DNA of 64,000 nucleotides from Forficula auricularia (taxonomy: Eukaryota > Arthropoda > Insecta > Dermaptera > Forficulidae). The notes below the pieces were generated by a model. The model did no database searches. It was not told the DNA's origin and was given only the letters and a program-made list of their open reading frames with translations. Location of the stretch: the NCBI GenBank assembly GCA_024734495.1, contig JALMQS010000088.1, positions 2,232,001-2,296,000 on the forward strand. The letters are read 5' to 3'. Numbering within the stretch: position 1 is the stretch's first letter; each line of letters begins with the position of its first letter. Shown piece by piece: positions 13,301 to 28,300 of this stretch. Position numbers and translations under genes: made by a program.

Positions 13301-16300
13301 GCTGGTCTTGAAAGACTGAAGATTATATGTCGCCGGAAAGTCGGACTGAGGAAAAGAGTTTCATTCTCTAGAAGTCATAGGAATAAACAAAATGGCGAAT
13401 GTTTTTTCGGTTAGTATCTAATTTAATCGCGAATAGGTGTATGGTGAGGTGAAATAGTGTATTTTGCGCAAATGAAGCTTTAGAAGAGAATGTTGATTTT
13501 TCTCGGTAGGCGACTGTGGGTCAGTGGCTAGAGTGTTGGGTCGCTGACTCGGAAATCGCTGGTTCGAGACCGAGTCTAGGCAGATAGATATTCGCCTCCT
13601 CTTGGAAAGTAATGGCAACCTACCAAGAGTATAATTGCCAAGTGACCTCTCCAAATTAGCCGTTCGGAACCGGCGTTAAAAAGTAGGTCCTGTATATCTG
13701 TGTAAAACAACTAAACACACTCAGCACTGGTATATGTAGAGAGGCGCCGACACCCGTTTCGGGTATGGCACTCGAAGAAGAAGAAGAAGAGCAAAAGCTA
13801 TGGTAGTGTCATTACAAAAGGGAAAGGACGGATACAGTTCTACGATGGGCCAGGGAATCGATAGCGTTAGTTAATGTTGGATCTCTTTTTAGTCTGATGT
13901 AGCTCGCTTCTGAATTGCATCCAAAAAGATATTTCACGACATACAGATTGAGAACCAATGCTTTAAGTAGATTGTAAAATGTATATTCTGATAAAAATTA
14001 AAGTTCGAATATTTTTAAGCTTGCAATTATTATAGGTAAGTTTGTAAGTGAAATTAAACCATTCTTGAGAAAAGAAAAGTTTTTTCATTAAACAAATGAA
14101 AAATGTCGATTTAACAATAATAATTGTTCTTGTTGATCTTTCTCTTTACTACATCTTTCTAATAAATATTTTGATTATTCGCGAAAAGAATGAAATTGAG
14201 TGACGTGTCAACTTTTTCTGACCTCAGGCAATTTATATTCATGACCACTTGAGCATCCATTTAAATACTGAATTTCCTAATGTTTTTTATTTCTCGTATT
14301 GTATTGACTGCAAGAAAATATTTTAATATTTTGCTCATAATCAGAGATTGAATTTTTTTATACAGTATAAAATCTTGTTTTATGCGCATATTATGCAATT
14401 AAAAAATGTGTGAATATCATAAATTAAAAAAAAAACTTGTTTATTGAAAACACAAAATACAATTGACATTGATTTTTAGCTATTTTCAACCAAGGGCATT
14501 GGTAGTTTAAGAACTCCAAACATATTAGATCTGATTAGAAGAAGTTAAATAGCGTATAGCACTGTTACAATAGTTCTTAGACCCGTGTATAAATAGCTTA
14601 TTTAGGATCTAGTCTATGAAAAATACCTTTAATTAATTATTAATTAGATTCTTGAGCCTGATGCTGCAAAACTAAATAGTTGATATCTAGTTCAATTTTC
14701 TTAAGGAAGGTCGGAAATATTTCTACAGTTTCTCTGCAGTGACGGCTCCAGCTTTTCATTTCGTTTGGGCGATAGGTACCCAGCAGAAAAATTTGGAGGA
14801 TGGGCAGCAAAAATGTGCTTTATTTCGGATATTACAGATTATTGTATAATTTTGATATTTTGGATTTGTGAAGTTCAAACTACAATTAAAAAATTGGATA
14901 AAAAACTGAAAAAACTATTTCAAAGTCTGGGGGCACGGCACGGCATCGGCAGTGCCCCAGCTAAGTTAGACTGCCAGACTACACTTAACAAATTTACAGG
15001 AAGCAACTTGAGCAGCCATTTTGACGCCTCTGTAACTTCCCACTGGAAAACTCTATACGGCTGAAATTTTTTTCCACAATACTGTTCCATAAGCTTAACT
15101 AAATTAACAAATTTTATATTCGTATTACTTAAACCGTCCAAGTTAGAAGAAGCCAAAGATTGATAAATTAAGTAATATTAATAATAATAATAATACTAGT
15201 CTTAAATAAAAATAACTAAGCAAATTGTTTTTTAAATAAATCCAAAGCAATCAAGCAGAGATTGACGTATTTACACTAAAAATACGCATTTTGAAAAAAA
15301 TCTCACGTGAGATTAGGGGGGGGGGGGTCGAGCCAAATCTCACATCTCCCCAAGGGGGATAGGGGTCGAAAAATGGCCAAAATCGCCTCGCGTAATTTAG
15401 AATATTTTGAATACCAACGAGAATGACCAAAACAACAAGACTCAATGTTGTCTAATTTCTAGCCGCGAAAATAAAATTTTTCCTGATATTCACTTCGATT
15501 CGAATACCCTGAAAATGTGTAACAGCCTATTCATGTTGGGCGTCTCTGTCGCATCTGACCTGTCTTGGAATGAACAGATCTCCTCTGTGGTGAAATCTGC
15601 AGCAAGGAAGATTGGCTACTTAATCAGGTCCAAGCGATTTTTCACGCCCCTACATCTTCTCACCATCTACAAGGCCCAAATCCGTCCCTGTCTGGGATAC
15701 CGCTCTCATCTATGGAGAGGAGCTTCTAAATATTCTCTTGCTACCCTGGATGCAATTCAGAAACGAGGCGCCAGGCTAATTGACGATTCTACCCTCATCG
15801 ACTCCCTCGACTCGCTAGCTCATCGAAGAAATGTCTCTGCCCTTTCCCTTTTCTATAGATACTATCACGGCAGGTGCGCTGATGAGATAAAATCAGTAAT
15901 TCCCTCCAAAGCATGCTTTGCGCGTAGCACGCGTTTTGCCGACTCCCAACACTCTTTCGCGGTCAAATTAGAAAAGTGCCGGACCACTTCATTCGCCAAT
16001 ACGTATATCCCCATGACAAGGAACTGGAACTCTCTCCCAGCCTCCATCTTTCCCAGCACTTATAATCTTCAAACCTTCAAAACCCGATTGCATAAACACC
16101 TACGTCTCCACCCCCTCACTTAATCAACTTTCCCTTCTCTACGGTAATGCAAGGGTCTTTCGAGATCCATAGGGGATGCATCTTTACTGGTGCGCCCCTT
16201 CTTGCATTCGATTGCATTAAAAAAAAACAGTTTTCCGGTAAATAAAGGAGCATTCCCATTTGAACAAGGGTTCCTATTTGACCAACACTTCCACCAGAAG

Positions 16301-19300
16301 TAAAATTAGTAATAGGCCAAGCAAGGTTCTTTCTGAGATCTGAAATCACCAGTGCGCTCTGTAGGAAACACTCCAATTCAATTCGTGGGAACGAGTGGGC
16401 GTCGTCAAACGCTCAGCATATCACGTCGTCGACGGACTAAAAAACCTGTCGCTAGGAAAACATAGCTCTAATCGCGAAAATTTGTTGAGCAACGTATGTC
16501 AAGTCAGAAAAAAGTTTTCTGTTTTTCATCTAATTACTCGGATTACAGAGGAGGCAGGCGAGCCTATTGTATTGAATTAACGTAAAAATTATCAATTTTT
16601 TTTTGCTTATTCTGTTGAAAAATGTCTGAAACATGGAGAAAAATAATTTCAATCATTGTTTTTTTCTGTCTGTCTGTCTGTATGGATTCAGATACCCACG
16701 ATAACATAAGAACAAAAAGGAGTTCGTACTTGTTCTAAAAGATTTATATTTCCAATGCGAAATCTAATTAGATTTTGGGCTTTCTAGCTTTAGAGCTTCT
16801 GGTTCAAAAGTAGAGGTAATATTTTTTAAATGATTTTATTTAGATTTTAAGACGATGTTTTTAGGCATAAATGAACAATTTATTTTATATTTAACTGTAT
16901 TATTAATTACTTTTAAGGGCTTCTCTAGCGTTAATAAGTTTTCACTTTTTTTTACTTTACCATACAGGGTATGGTCAAGTATTATAATCGTGCATGAAAA
17001 AAGTGGTTTTTTTCCTTCTTTTTTTCGAAATATCTAAAAAACGGCTGAAACTATTTTGATTTAAAAAATTGAGCGAAACCATGGCATTTCGCTCTACAAA
17101 AAAGCTCTAATAAGTATTATATAGTTCGAGATAATAATTGTTTTGTCAAAATGTCTGTTAGTCTGTCTGGTTGTCTGGTTGTCCGTTAGTCTGTGCGTTA
17201 CCAAATTTTTGTGGACGAGCTAGCTAGCTCAAAAACCAATTTGAATATCGAAGCCAAATTTCACACGTAGTTTTGGTCCATTGAGATTAAGAGCTGATTA
17301 GATTTTGGTGCATATCGACCCAAAATTAAGGGGGGGAGGGGGGGGGGTTAAAAATTAAAAATCTAGGCCATTTGAGCAAACTCAACCAAATTTTGTATAC
17401 ATAATCAGTGGACCCCCAGAAGTCTAAAATGCAAAAACTAACCGCCCAAAATGGGGGGGGGGGGTCAAAAATGAAAATCTTGACCATTTACCAAACTCAA
17501 CCAAATTTCGTATACATAATCAGTGGACCCCCAGAAGTCTAAAAGTGCAAAAACTAATCGCCCAAAATAGGGGGGGGGGTGTATGGTCAAAAAATGAAAA
17601 TCTAGGCTCTTGTACGAAACTCAACCAAATTTTATATACCTACATAATCAGTGGGCCCCCAGGAGTCTTAAAATGCAAAAACTAACCCCCCTACATGAAT
17701 ATAAATAATTTTTTTACATATTAAATATAAGTGAGGGGCCAGGTTGTATGGTAAAGTCAAGTGGATGGCCACATCAGAACACGTCAGCTTATTTTATTTA
17801 ATAAATATGCGGGTAAGCGTTTATTTAATTAGAATTATTGGATAAAAATGTTTCACCAAGTACCAACACCAAATTCCTTAAAAACTATTTAATTAGAATC
17901 TAATCGAGGAAAATTACTTAAAAGAATGAGCTTTCTTTCTTTAGAGCTAAGTTGCAAGGGTGCAAAATACAAGTTCAAACTACCTAGCTCTTATTTTAGT
18001 AACGGTCTTTAGTCTTTTGACTCTAGGTAAGAAAATATAAAATCGAAATTAATATCAGATTTAGACATTTATTATTTAAAATTATTCTTCTCTTCTTCTT
18101 CATCTTCTCTATAGGCTTTTTTTGCCTGTTGTTCCAATAAGAAAAAAAGAATAAAGACGTTAGTTTCTTGCTGCGACATCTTTCCATCTTTTTTTAGGCC
18201 GCCCTCTGCTCCGTGTACCACGTGGGCGATTTTCCTTCACGATTTTTACAAGGCGGTTATCCGTCATTCGTTCCACATGTTCCCCCCATCCTTTCTTTCT
18301 TTAAAATTATTAATTCACCGAAACTGCAAACAGAGTACCGAGCTTGAAGTTTCTCTTTTTATTCTAATTTTGGGAAGAGAATTCGAGAAAATTTTAAATG
18401 ATTATATCATGATCATGGCTAGCCTCAACTGACAAACTGGTTAAGAAAAGAATAGGTGATGAAGGTCACCATTTTACCTTTACATAAACATATGGCTGTA
18501 ATAACCTAGTTAATGTCTAGTGATTGAATCATTAATAAACCTAGTGGGTGATTAAGAGGTGGGTAGAAATATCAATCAGGGACCTTCCGTTTAGGATGTC
18601 TATAGTAAAGAAAAAGTTTTTATTATCAAATTTATTTTATTTATATATTATTACCAGGTACGAATCTGCTTCACTGGTGGACCATTTCTCCGAATCCTCA
18701 TAATTTACGCCCCCAAAAAAACTTGTATCACAAAACGAATGTACATATATAATAAAAAGTAATTTAAGTAGGTATTTATTTTAAAAGTAAAAATAAAAAA
18801 AATAAAACCCAAAATATCCAAAAAAATATACCTATATATATATTTATATATAAAATAAGAATAAAATAAACTGCAACGGATCGTTGCTAAACTTTATCCA
18901 AATTCATTTGAAATATTAATATGTTTGTTCCTTTATTATTAATCAGATATCACTTGCAATTTGTAGTTCATGTTGACATTAATTAAAAATAATTCTCATT
19001 TAATAGTCGAGGAATAACCATTCTAGATTGGATTTTTGACATTTCGGTTATTATTGTAACCATTGCTGAAGACATGGAGGAATCGACTTAAAATCAAAAA
19101 TAGCCACCGATTCTCATCTAATACTTGAGGAATAACAATTCTACATTAGGTTTTTGACGTTTCGATTATTATTGGTAACCATTGCTGAAGACATGGAGGA
19201 GTCGACTTAAAATCAAAAATAACGATCGATTCTCATCTAATACTAGAGGAATAACCGTATTGCATTCCATTTTTGATGTTTTGACCATTAATGGCAACCT

Positions 19301-22300
19301 CTACTGAAAACGTGGAAGAATCGACTTAAAATCAAAAAGACTGAATTCTTTTTTGGCAAACAACTCAAACTTGAGTCTAACCGGAGAATATTGAAAAGTT
19401 TTTACTTTTTCCTCCATTCAAGAGTCCAAATGTTTGGGCTGGACAATGAGTCACCTATTTTACTTTTTCCTCCATTCAAGAGTCCAAATGTTTGGTCTGG
19501 ACAATGAGTCACCTATAGTCTCATTATATTAATAGATTTACAAATAAATATCTTTTTCCTTAAAATTATTACAAGAATATGTTATAAACAAATTTCATGA
19601 ATATTTATGTTTTGAAAAGTATGTATAAAATCAGTGGGAAAATAAAAGTAAACTTTTTCAAGGCTCAGTACGTTTTCTACAAAATTTTTGCGTTTTTGCA
19701 AATTTGTCTCAAATGCCTAGCTTATTTTAATACATATTTTTGAGCCAAAATTCCGCTTATTAATTTCAACCGTTCAAGAGATCTTAATTTACTTGAAAAA
19801 TGAAAATTGTTAGGTTCGGAATGAGGGAAGCAGGGACAGATTTCAGTATCTATAACAAGACAGTGATGAACCAATTTGACCCCCAAGGGGCGTGTTGCAA
19901 GTATTCAAATCGCGAGCTACACGCAATATTGACTATAGTTTATCTAAATAATCTATAAGAATAGAAAAGAGCAGAGACGCCTTCGATGGGTCCCCAAATA
20001 GATGAAGTGTGTCTTGAAAGGTTTTAGTTAGAAAATTGGTACGCAAATATGTATTTTCACATTTCAATTCATCAAATTTTAATCTTATACCTGAAAACGT
20101 TTCTTGAAAGTACAAAATGTCAATCTTTAATGATTTTAGCTAAAAATGAGCTGACAATGGGTACACAACTATGTTACAATGCACCAAATTTTAGCTATAT
20201 ATCTGAAAATCTTTCCCGAGAATATGAATTGTTAATATAGAATTGTTTTATTTAATAAACTGAAACTAGGTACGCAACCATGTATTTTTGCATTTTAATG
20301 CGCCAAATTTTAGCTTTATATCTGAAAACGTTTCCTTTGAGTATAAATTGCCAATCTTAAATAATTTTATCTAATGAAACTCGATTCGAATCTATGTATT
20401 TTCACTTGATCAAGCAGAGGACAACCTCTTTGTTTCTCTTTATGATTCAACAACTCTGCTACTCTCGGGAAAATTAAAACTTTTCAACAAATTTATTAGT
20501 TGGTCTATTTGGAAATAAAATTGAAAAATTATTCATTTTTTATCTTTAGAAAAATATGGTTATTTCAAAAAATTATAATTTGGATGAATTTATTAAGAAA
20601 GAATTTATTAGAAGAATTTATTAGAAACCAATAAATCTCCATTGATTTTATATTAATTATTATTGGAGTAAATTAATAAAAGAGTAACTCTAGCACTTTA
20701 TGATTTTGTGCAACTGCTGCATATGGAACTGGATTCTAATGGTGTCATCATTCTGTAAAAATTTAATCAAAATCGGTGTTTTTTAATTGGGTAATTTTCG
20801 TAGAACGTGGAGCCTATAAAATTGCGGGGCCGGGTTCCGGCGAACTCGCTGAACCTGCCTTGCGCCGACCCTGATACTATTATATACATTTATACTTATG
20901 TTCACAAAATTCACTATCAGATAAGATATATTTCTGGGCCAGGCTTAGTTCAAATATTTTCCCATCATCTCCTCTATAAATGCAAAAATGGCTTCGATGA
21001 CTTCGTCTTATTTTATATATCAACATTATGTGACGATACTTTTAAGAGATAAAAAAAAACTTGAGTTATAAATTTAGAATTCGAAAGGAAGAGTTTGACT
21101 TCTGACAGGAAATCACTTATTTGATTTAATCCGAGAGAATATGAAAGGAAAAGGTAAATATTATTTTTTATAAGAGATAAGTGACGTATATTTCTGCCTT
21201 GAATTTTTCTGGGAAGAACAGTTAAAAAAATGCATAAATAAAATATTGAAATAAAACGAACGGTTCTCTCAATTTATAAATCATTCACGTCATCAACATT
21301 CAGTGGGGGAACTACAATACCGCAAGACCCCGTATTTGCTAATTTTGTTTCAATATTGTATTTATGCTATTTTTAACTGTTCTTCCCAGAAAAATTCAAG
21401 GCACATATATACGACAAATTTATCAATCTTTTATAAACCAATTTTTGTTCACGTTTTGAATAGAACCTCTCATCAGTCATCTCTTACAAAGTTAAATAGT
21501 TAAAGTGCATACATCATATTACACATATGCATATTCATTTCCTTCTGGAAAAATTACAATTTTATGGGAACATCAGAGCCGCCTTAAGCCAACTGAGGGC
21601 CCATGGCACTTTAGTATATATATATGTGGAGCAATAGAACCCCTTTAAGATAAATTTAGGATCGATATTAACAGAAACGAACTACATTTTAGTTAGTATA
21701 ATTTGTTATTTTTATATTTGAAAATTTACAAACATAACATAACATTTACTAAAATCATTTTTATCTAGAATAATCGATGATTGTCGCGAACAATCGCAAA
21801 CAGAAAACATCGCGAAAACACTAACTAATAACAAAAATCGCTGAATATTTTTCGATAATCGCCGATTGTACCCCAGACGTAAATCATATTGAACAGCTTT
21901 CTTAACAATAAGAGTTGTCGCTTTTAACTCCATTCAAAATAAATATCAAATTAAAAAATTCTGTTTTTTTTTTCTTTTCTTTTTGAAGCTAGTGATTCAA
22001 CCGGACAAAAGTTATTCCAACACATTTGAAAAAGTTCAGTTTTGAGTTAAAGTGTTTTAGAAAACACGGCTATGATAACGGAGTTAATACGAAAAGAGTA
22101 AAAAAGGGTGTACAAAATAGAATAGGTACTTGAAAAATCCAAGGGTGTTTTATGTGCCCTGCGCAACTCAGAGATTACAAATATAAAAATTATCCAACTT
22201 TTTATCTTTGTAGCACTGTCTGAGCACTTTTAATAAATATTTTTTTAGTTGTTATAAAATAATTAATAATGGAATATGGAAAAAATTACCTACGGTTTGA

Positions 22301-25300
22301 GAGTATCATTTATATATATTCATGATCAAAAGTTATGGGTGTCCCTAAATTATGTGTGGGGGGGGGTCGGGGGGGGGGGGGGGGGGGTCGAGCCGAATCT
22401 CACTAGGTATAAATATAAACTGGGTTAAATTAAATAATATTAATAATAATACTAGTCTTAAATAAAAAGAATTAAGCAAATTGTTTTTTTAAATAAATCC
22501 AACGGAATCAAGGAGAGATTGACGTATTTACACTAAAAATACGCATTTTGAAAAATCTCACTTGAGATTAGGGGGAGGGGCAGAGCCAAATCTCACAGAG
22601 GGTCGAAAAATCGCCAAAATCGCCTCACGTGATTTAGGGACGCCCCCTTAAAAGAAAAGAAATTATAATTACAAAGTCCATTTCTAACAAAGAATTTACC
22701 TTAATTAAACCAACATAGGATTCTGTCTTGTATCCTTATTCATTAAAAAAGCACTAAATTCTAGAAAAAAATTTAATAGGTCTCGAATTAATGGATATTT
22801 GTTTCAGATTCCTACTGAAATATGGAGGGAAATTGCTCTTATCCAAGACCCAAATGAACTAAAACAGTATTTTGAAAGATTGACTAACCAAACGATGGGT
22901 AAATATTTTTTCTCTTTATTATGTTATATAATTATAATAATTAATATATAAATGAAGGCGCTTCTACTGCTTGGTCATTTGCACCACAAGACATTTCATA
23001 ATAAAATGGTATTCAAAATATACAAAAGAGTGAGAACGGAAATCTCGTCATAAAAACTTAGCTGACTCATAAGCTTCCTCAAAGGTGAGGATAATTTGAT
23101 TAGGATTTTTATTGGCCATTGAGACATTTTAGAGTTCCGTTTAAATCTAAAACGGGACACTATTAGTCCGTCAGATTTATTGCTTAATATTTACAAGTTA
23201 GATGTATTTATTTTTTCCAGAAATCAAAAATCTTGTCGAAAATAACACATTTTATTTGTTATTGTATGTGAGATATTCCTGTTAAGATCTCATTGAGTAG
23301 AATATGAATTTTTTAAATTTAATTCACTTTAAAATGATAGTGTAAAAGGACGTCAATTACTCGTTTTTACTAGCTTTTTATACCTAACTGGTTTTCCAAA
23401 CGTATGAACATAAATAAAGTTAGGAAAAATGATAAAAAAATACGTCCTTTCTCTCCTTATAAACTACAAATATAAACGAATTAGATACCTTAATTATTTT
23501 GGAAGATTTAAGGTACGGAATGCGAGACCAACTCGCACTTAGACTCGGTTTATTTTGCTAGTTGTTCATTCAGTCTCCTCCCTTCTTTGAATGTTTATAT
23601 GACCGGGCATCTTCTTTTTATATTTAATTATTCATGGAGCAAATAAATAGCAATAATAAATACTATTAGGTGAAATTAACATTTTTATTTTTGAAATAAT
23701 TAAAAATGATATTTGAATAATCAATGCCACAATTATTATTATAACATTATTCATTCATTATAAATTATATGCATTAATAAAAATTTGATTCAAATTATAA
23801 GATAAATAATATATATATATATATTGTTTAATAATAGATAAATTTAAAAAAAATATATAATATAAAAAATATAAAAATATATATAAAATAAAAATTAATA
23901 TACATTTCTTTAAATCTCATCAATTAATATCGTCGCCTTAGAGTGTAAAGCTGCTAACTCACAACAAGAAAATTTTACAAGGCAGAGAAAAAACAAACAA
24001 AATTTAATTTAATTAATTTAATAATTAATATTGTTGTTATGGAAAAAACTTTTTTCACATTTTTTTTCTACAACTTACGATCGTAATTTTAAGTAGAAGT
24101 TTTACTTGGACGATGCTGCATTTCTTTTTCTTTCGAACGGTAATAATATGTCATATATGATAAAAAATGGAGTTAGCAGCTTTACACTCTAAGCCGACGA
24201 TATCTAAATATAAATTTTTAAATTATTTTGTAAAAGTATTTTAACAATAAATTTTTCCGTCTATTAAAATAATAAAATGAAAAAATGTAATATTTATTTA
24301 TAGAGATAATATCACATATTACTCTTTGTTTTATATAGAATAGAAAATTTTATTAGCGGGCCAGGGCTTATTAGTCCTATTAGCTAATACGAATTTATAA
24401 GAAATTATTAAAAGCTAAGATCATTGTTTTAAGAATAATAATTTGACAAATAGATTTGTCGATGGTTTGCACATTTTTTAAGGTAAAAATCATGATTACC
24501 TATATTATCGTATGTATTTAGAATTATTTTATTTTTTAATCATGAGATAAGAAACTGAAATTCTTAGGATTTGATAGTTTTATATTTCGAAAGAATTAAA
24601 AATTTTATAATTAGAGCACATAATTTTTTTTTACAAAACATAGAACATAACTTTAGGTAAGTACCTATACAATTTACGGCTCTAAAACTTATGATTCAAT
24701 TGTGTAGACGTTGGGCATTTTATGTTTTTTGCTAAGTCTGATTCAGAGAGAACGAAAACTCGAGCTTCTTAAACAAATGCATGATAAAACTTTCAAATTA
24801 ATCCGCGGATATTTTTTGTTTCATTACAAATTTGGCTTATAAATTAACATTTTTAATTCCACATTAAAACAAAAAAAAAATTCAGCTAATTCTTGAATAA
24901 ACTGTTAAAAGTATTTATCATTTGAACGAGTGACTAGTTGATATTAAAATAGATTTACATTGATTTTCTTAAAAAAAAAAAAAAATTCTAATTCAAATAA
25001 ATTATGCTTTTTAATATTTTTAATGACTTATATTCCAAGTTTCGAAGACTTCTTGAATTTTTTCATTTATGAAAGAACTACCTTAATGCAAATAATAAAA
25101 CTCAAATAATTATAATAAATTTTAGTTGGATTTAGACAAAATGACTCTCGGCAAACTCAGTCAAAAACAATTACAAACAGCTTTTGGCGTATTAGCTGAA
25201 ATTGAAAATTTATTAAAATCTTCTGGGGTTGAGAGTCGATTTATAGATGCTTCAAATAGATTTTATACCTTAGTTCCACATTCATTTGGAGTTGACTCAC

Positions 25301-28300
25301 TTCTTCCACTTATTAAAACTGAAGAACAGATTAAGGAAAAAATTGAAATGCTGAACAATTTAATGGATATTTCGATAGCTTATTCGTTAATTATAGGAGA
25401 AGATTCCAATTATTGTTTCACTTCTCCTAATAATTCCACTGGATTCTTTGCGAGGTGGCTCTTGAAAATATGCTGGAATGTAATCAAAAAAAATATATTG
25501 AAAAGTTACCCAAAGAAAAACAAAGTTGCAAAGGTTTGGGCCGAACTCATCCAAATCCGAAAGATTTCGTTACTTTACCTAATAGAGTAGAAGTATCGTT
25601 GGTAAGGGAGTATCCAATGAATCGAAGAATACCGCTTTGCATTATAACGAGTATATTGTATATGATGTTGCTCAAGTGAATATGAAATATCTTTTGAAAC
25701 TTGATTTCAAATATAAATATTAAAGGATTTTGGTAGCTGGACTCTTTTTTATTATCTGTATTATACAATTTAATTTTTATTTTTATTCACTTGAATATTT
25801 TTTTGCTATGAAATATTATTAAACTGCTGTCTACATTTTTCTAAATAAATTTTGAATTTTTTTCAATTTGTTAAAATACTAGAAAAGAAAAAAAAAAAAA
25901 AGTATAAGGACTTTTGTCCATCTACTGAATTAAAATAAAAAAAAAATAAAAATAAAAAATAAAATTATTATAAGTCTATAAATATATTATATCAATTTTC
26001 GATTTATTGTCTCACAAAACCTACATTTTACAATATCATTTGCACGATATTTCTAAATCACAGTGAAATTGCTATAGTGATTTAACTTAATTTCCCGAGT
26101 TCTTTTCCCATCTCTCAACTAAGAATATTAGTTTTATCTCATGCAATAATTAATAGATAATAAAGGACAACTTGTAAACTATAGATGAATATTAATAAAC
26201 ATCAAAAGCAAAAAAATGAATAAAAGATAACCAAGGCAGTTGGAAAAGTTTTTAAAAAGTAAGATATAAGTATATATAATTATAAGATTAGGTTGAATAT
26301 AAAAGTAGTTTGTTATTGTGGTGATTTGTTCAGTCGAGACACTAAATAAGGTATGTTAAAAAAGGATTATTAATTTCCTATCAACTAACTCTTTTCATAT
26401 AAAACAACCTTAACATGACCACGAAAGCTTCAACATTTAAAAGAATATAAAGCTTTTGAGATATTACACCTAGACTAATACTTAATTATATGAAAGATCA
26501 CATAAAATAATTTAGCATACACATGGACATAACTCTTTTCATCAATTTTGTAAAATTTCTTTTATAGAGAAAGTTATGTTCTTTTTTTAATGCCAAACTC
26601 TTATAATCGACACATGAATGAATTATTAAAACTAATTTTCAATAGATTCTTTTATTAATAGGTTAAATATATTATCTTTTTTTTTTTTTAAATAAATACA
26701 ATCTTCAACAGTTAGACTTCAACATATTTAAAGTTAAAGTCTGGCTTTTTATTCGTCCATTTGATCAAAAAGATGTCCAAGATTTCTTCGGCAGCGGCTA
26801 CCATCTCGATAAACAATAGCAGTAAATTGTATATCAGGAGGAAAGCCGTCAATGAGGGTGCGTACGTAGCCCAATTTGAGTAAACATCTTCGCGTCCATC
26901 GTATTTCATCCCGAGAGCCGCTATGAAAATCACGACGTCGTGAAAATTCCAAACCTAAATCTGTTTTACAATGTCGGGGGATTTGCGTAGTCAAGGGGGT
27001 CATGAGAGATTCAGGAGCCGGTCCCATGCCTGAGGGCGGAGTCATGGCACCTTCTTCCATTGAAAGATTGTCAAATGTCTCTGTTAACTCCGACACTCGT
27101 GCTTCGCGTAACGGTGGGGGTGGCGGAGCGGGAAGGCGACATCTACGAATAGGGATAGGACTTGCGGGGATAACTGAACCTAAAATATTATGACGAGTTT
27201 CTGGAACATCCAGACCTAAATAGGTTTTGATTTTATCTCGACCTACGACCGTTCTTCCAAACCACTCAAGTTGAGCTTCTGGGGCAAGATATCTAGCTAG
27301 GTGTACTCTTTCCATATCCATAAGTCGACAATAGGAATTCATCACTTGTAGATCTTCTGTGAATCCATCTGGATCATCAAAGGATGAAGACTCCATGAAG
27401 AAAGATGATACGAAGGTCATATAACCCTAAAAAAAAAAAACGTTTAATGAGATGAAAATTGAATAGTATGATAAAAATATAAAAATAATTGTGTTAATAA
27501 TTAGAATATTAATAATTCAATCGAAAATTCGAAGAAGGGAACAAGTTTTTTTTCTTCTTATAGTGCCATGCCCGAACGGGCCACATATACCTGTGCTGAG
27601 TGTGTTTAGCTGTTTTACACAGATATACGGGACCTACTTTTTAACACCGGTTCCAAACGGCTAGTTTGGAGAGGTTGTCTAGGCAATTATACTCTTGGTA
27701 GTTTGCCATTGCTTTCCAAAAGAAGGCGGCTGCAAATATCTGCCGATATTAAGTCTCGAATAAGTACGAATCAGTACAGCGGCCAGACACTCTTACCACT
27801 GACCCACAGTCGCCTCTCGCTCTCTTTTTTTTAACAAATTAAATAGGTCGAATAGCTTTTCCATTTATTTTAATGTTAAAACTAGTGGACCGATTTCGAT
27901 GCGACTTTCATTAAAAGATGGGAAATTTCATCCGCTGAAATATAGGCTATTTTCAATCAAATTGGTTTAGCAGTTAGTTATTCTGGTACAAGGGTAGCGA
28001 AAATCAATTTTTTGTTTACCTGTTATTAATATACATAGCAACATATTTTTATATATTTCTATTTTTTTCCTAATTACATTTTTCGAGAATTTAAATTTTT
28101 AAATTTTGAACAATTTGATTATTGTTTAAATTTTTGTTAAAGCGTAATTCCTATTAAATTTAAAATCTCATTTGGGAACCTAAATAGCTACTACTACATC
28201 CAAGGTTGTTAGAGTAGATAAGTTGCAGTGGCGGAATCCTTTTGTGGTCTCTAAAATCGGCCAAAACTAACTATATAATATAAAGTACACAATCAGAAAA

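Larger units (their letters stand above)
1372..22807 (+). other. Pvf-like intron 1, 21.4 kb, transposon-filled
   Basis: No host exon is recognisable between the donor at 1372 and the acceptor at 22807. It holds the palindromic 119-bp array, two terminal-inverted-repeat elements, Helitron remnants, jockey-like and RTE-like LINE fragments, a SINE and several MITEs, each listed separately. Stretches where I see only AT-rich sequence with no assignable feature: 1440-2390, 5330-6020, 7260-9020, 13950-15160, 16580-16940, 17800-18070, 20410-21170 and 21420-22330. Confidence 0.6.

Noticed and set aside
14740..15060. 'cagtgacggctcc' hAT-like end and a 99-codon ORF
   Set aside because: No matching right end or 8-bp duplication could be found, and the ORF has no recognisable content.
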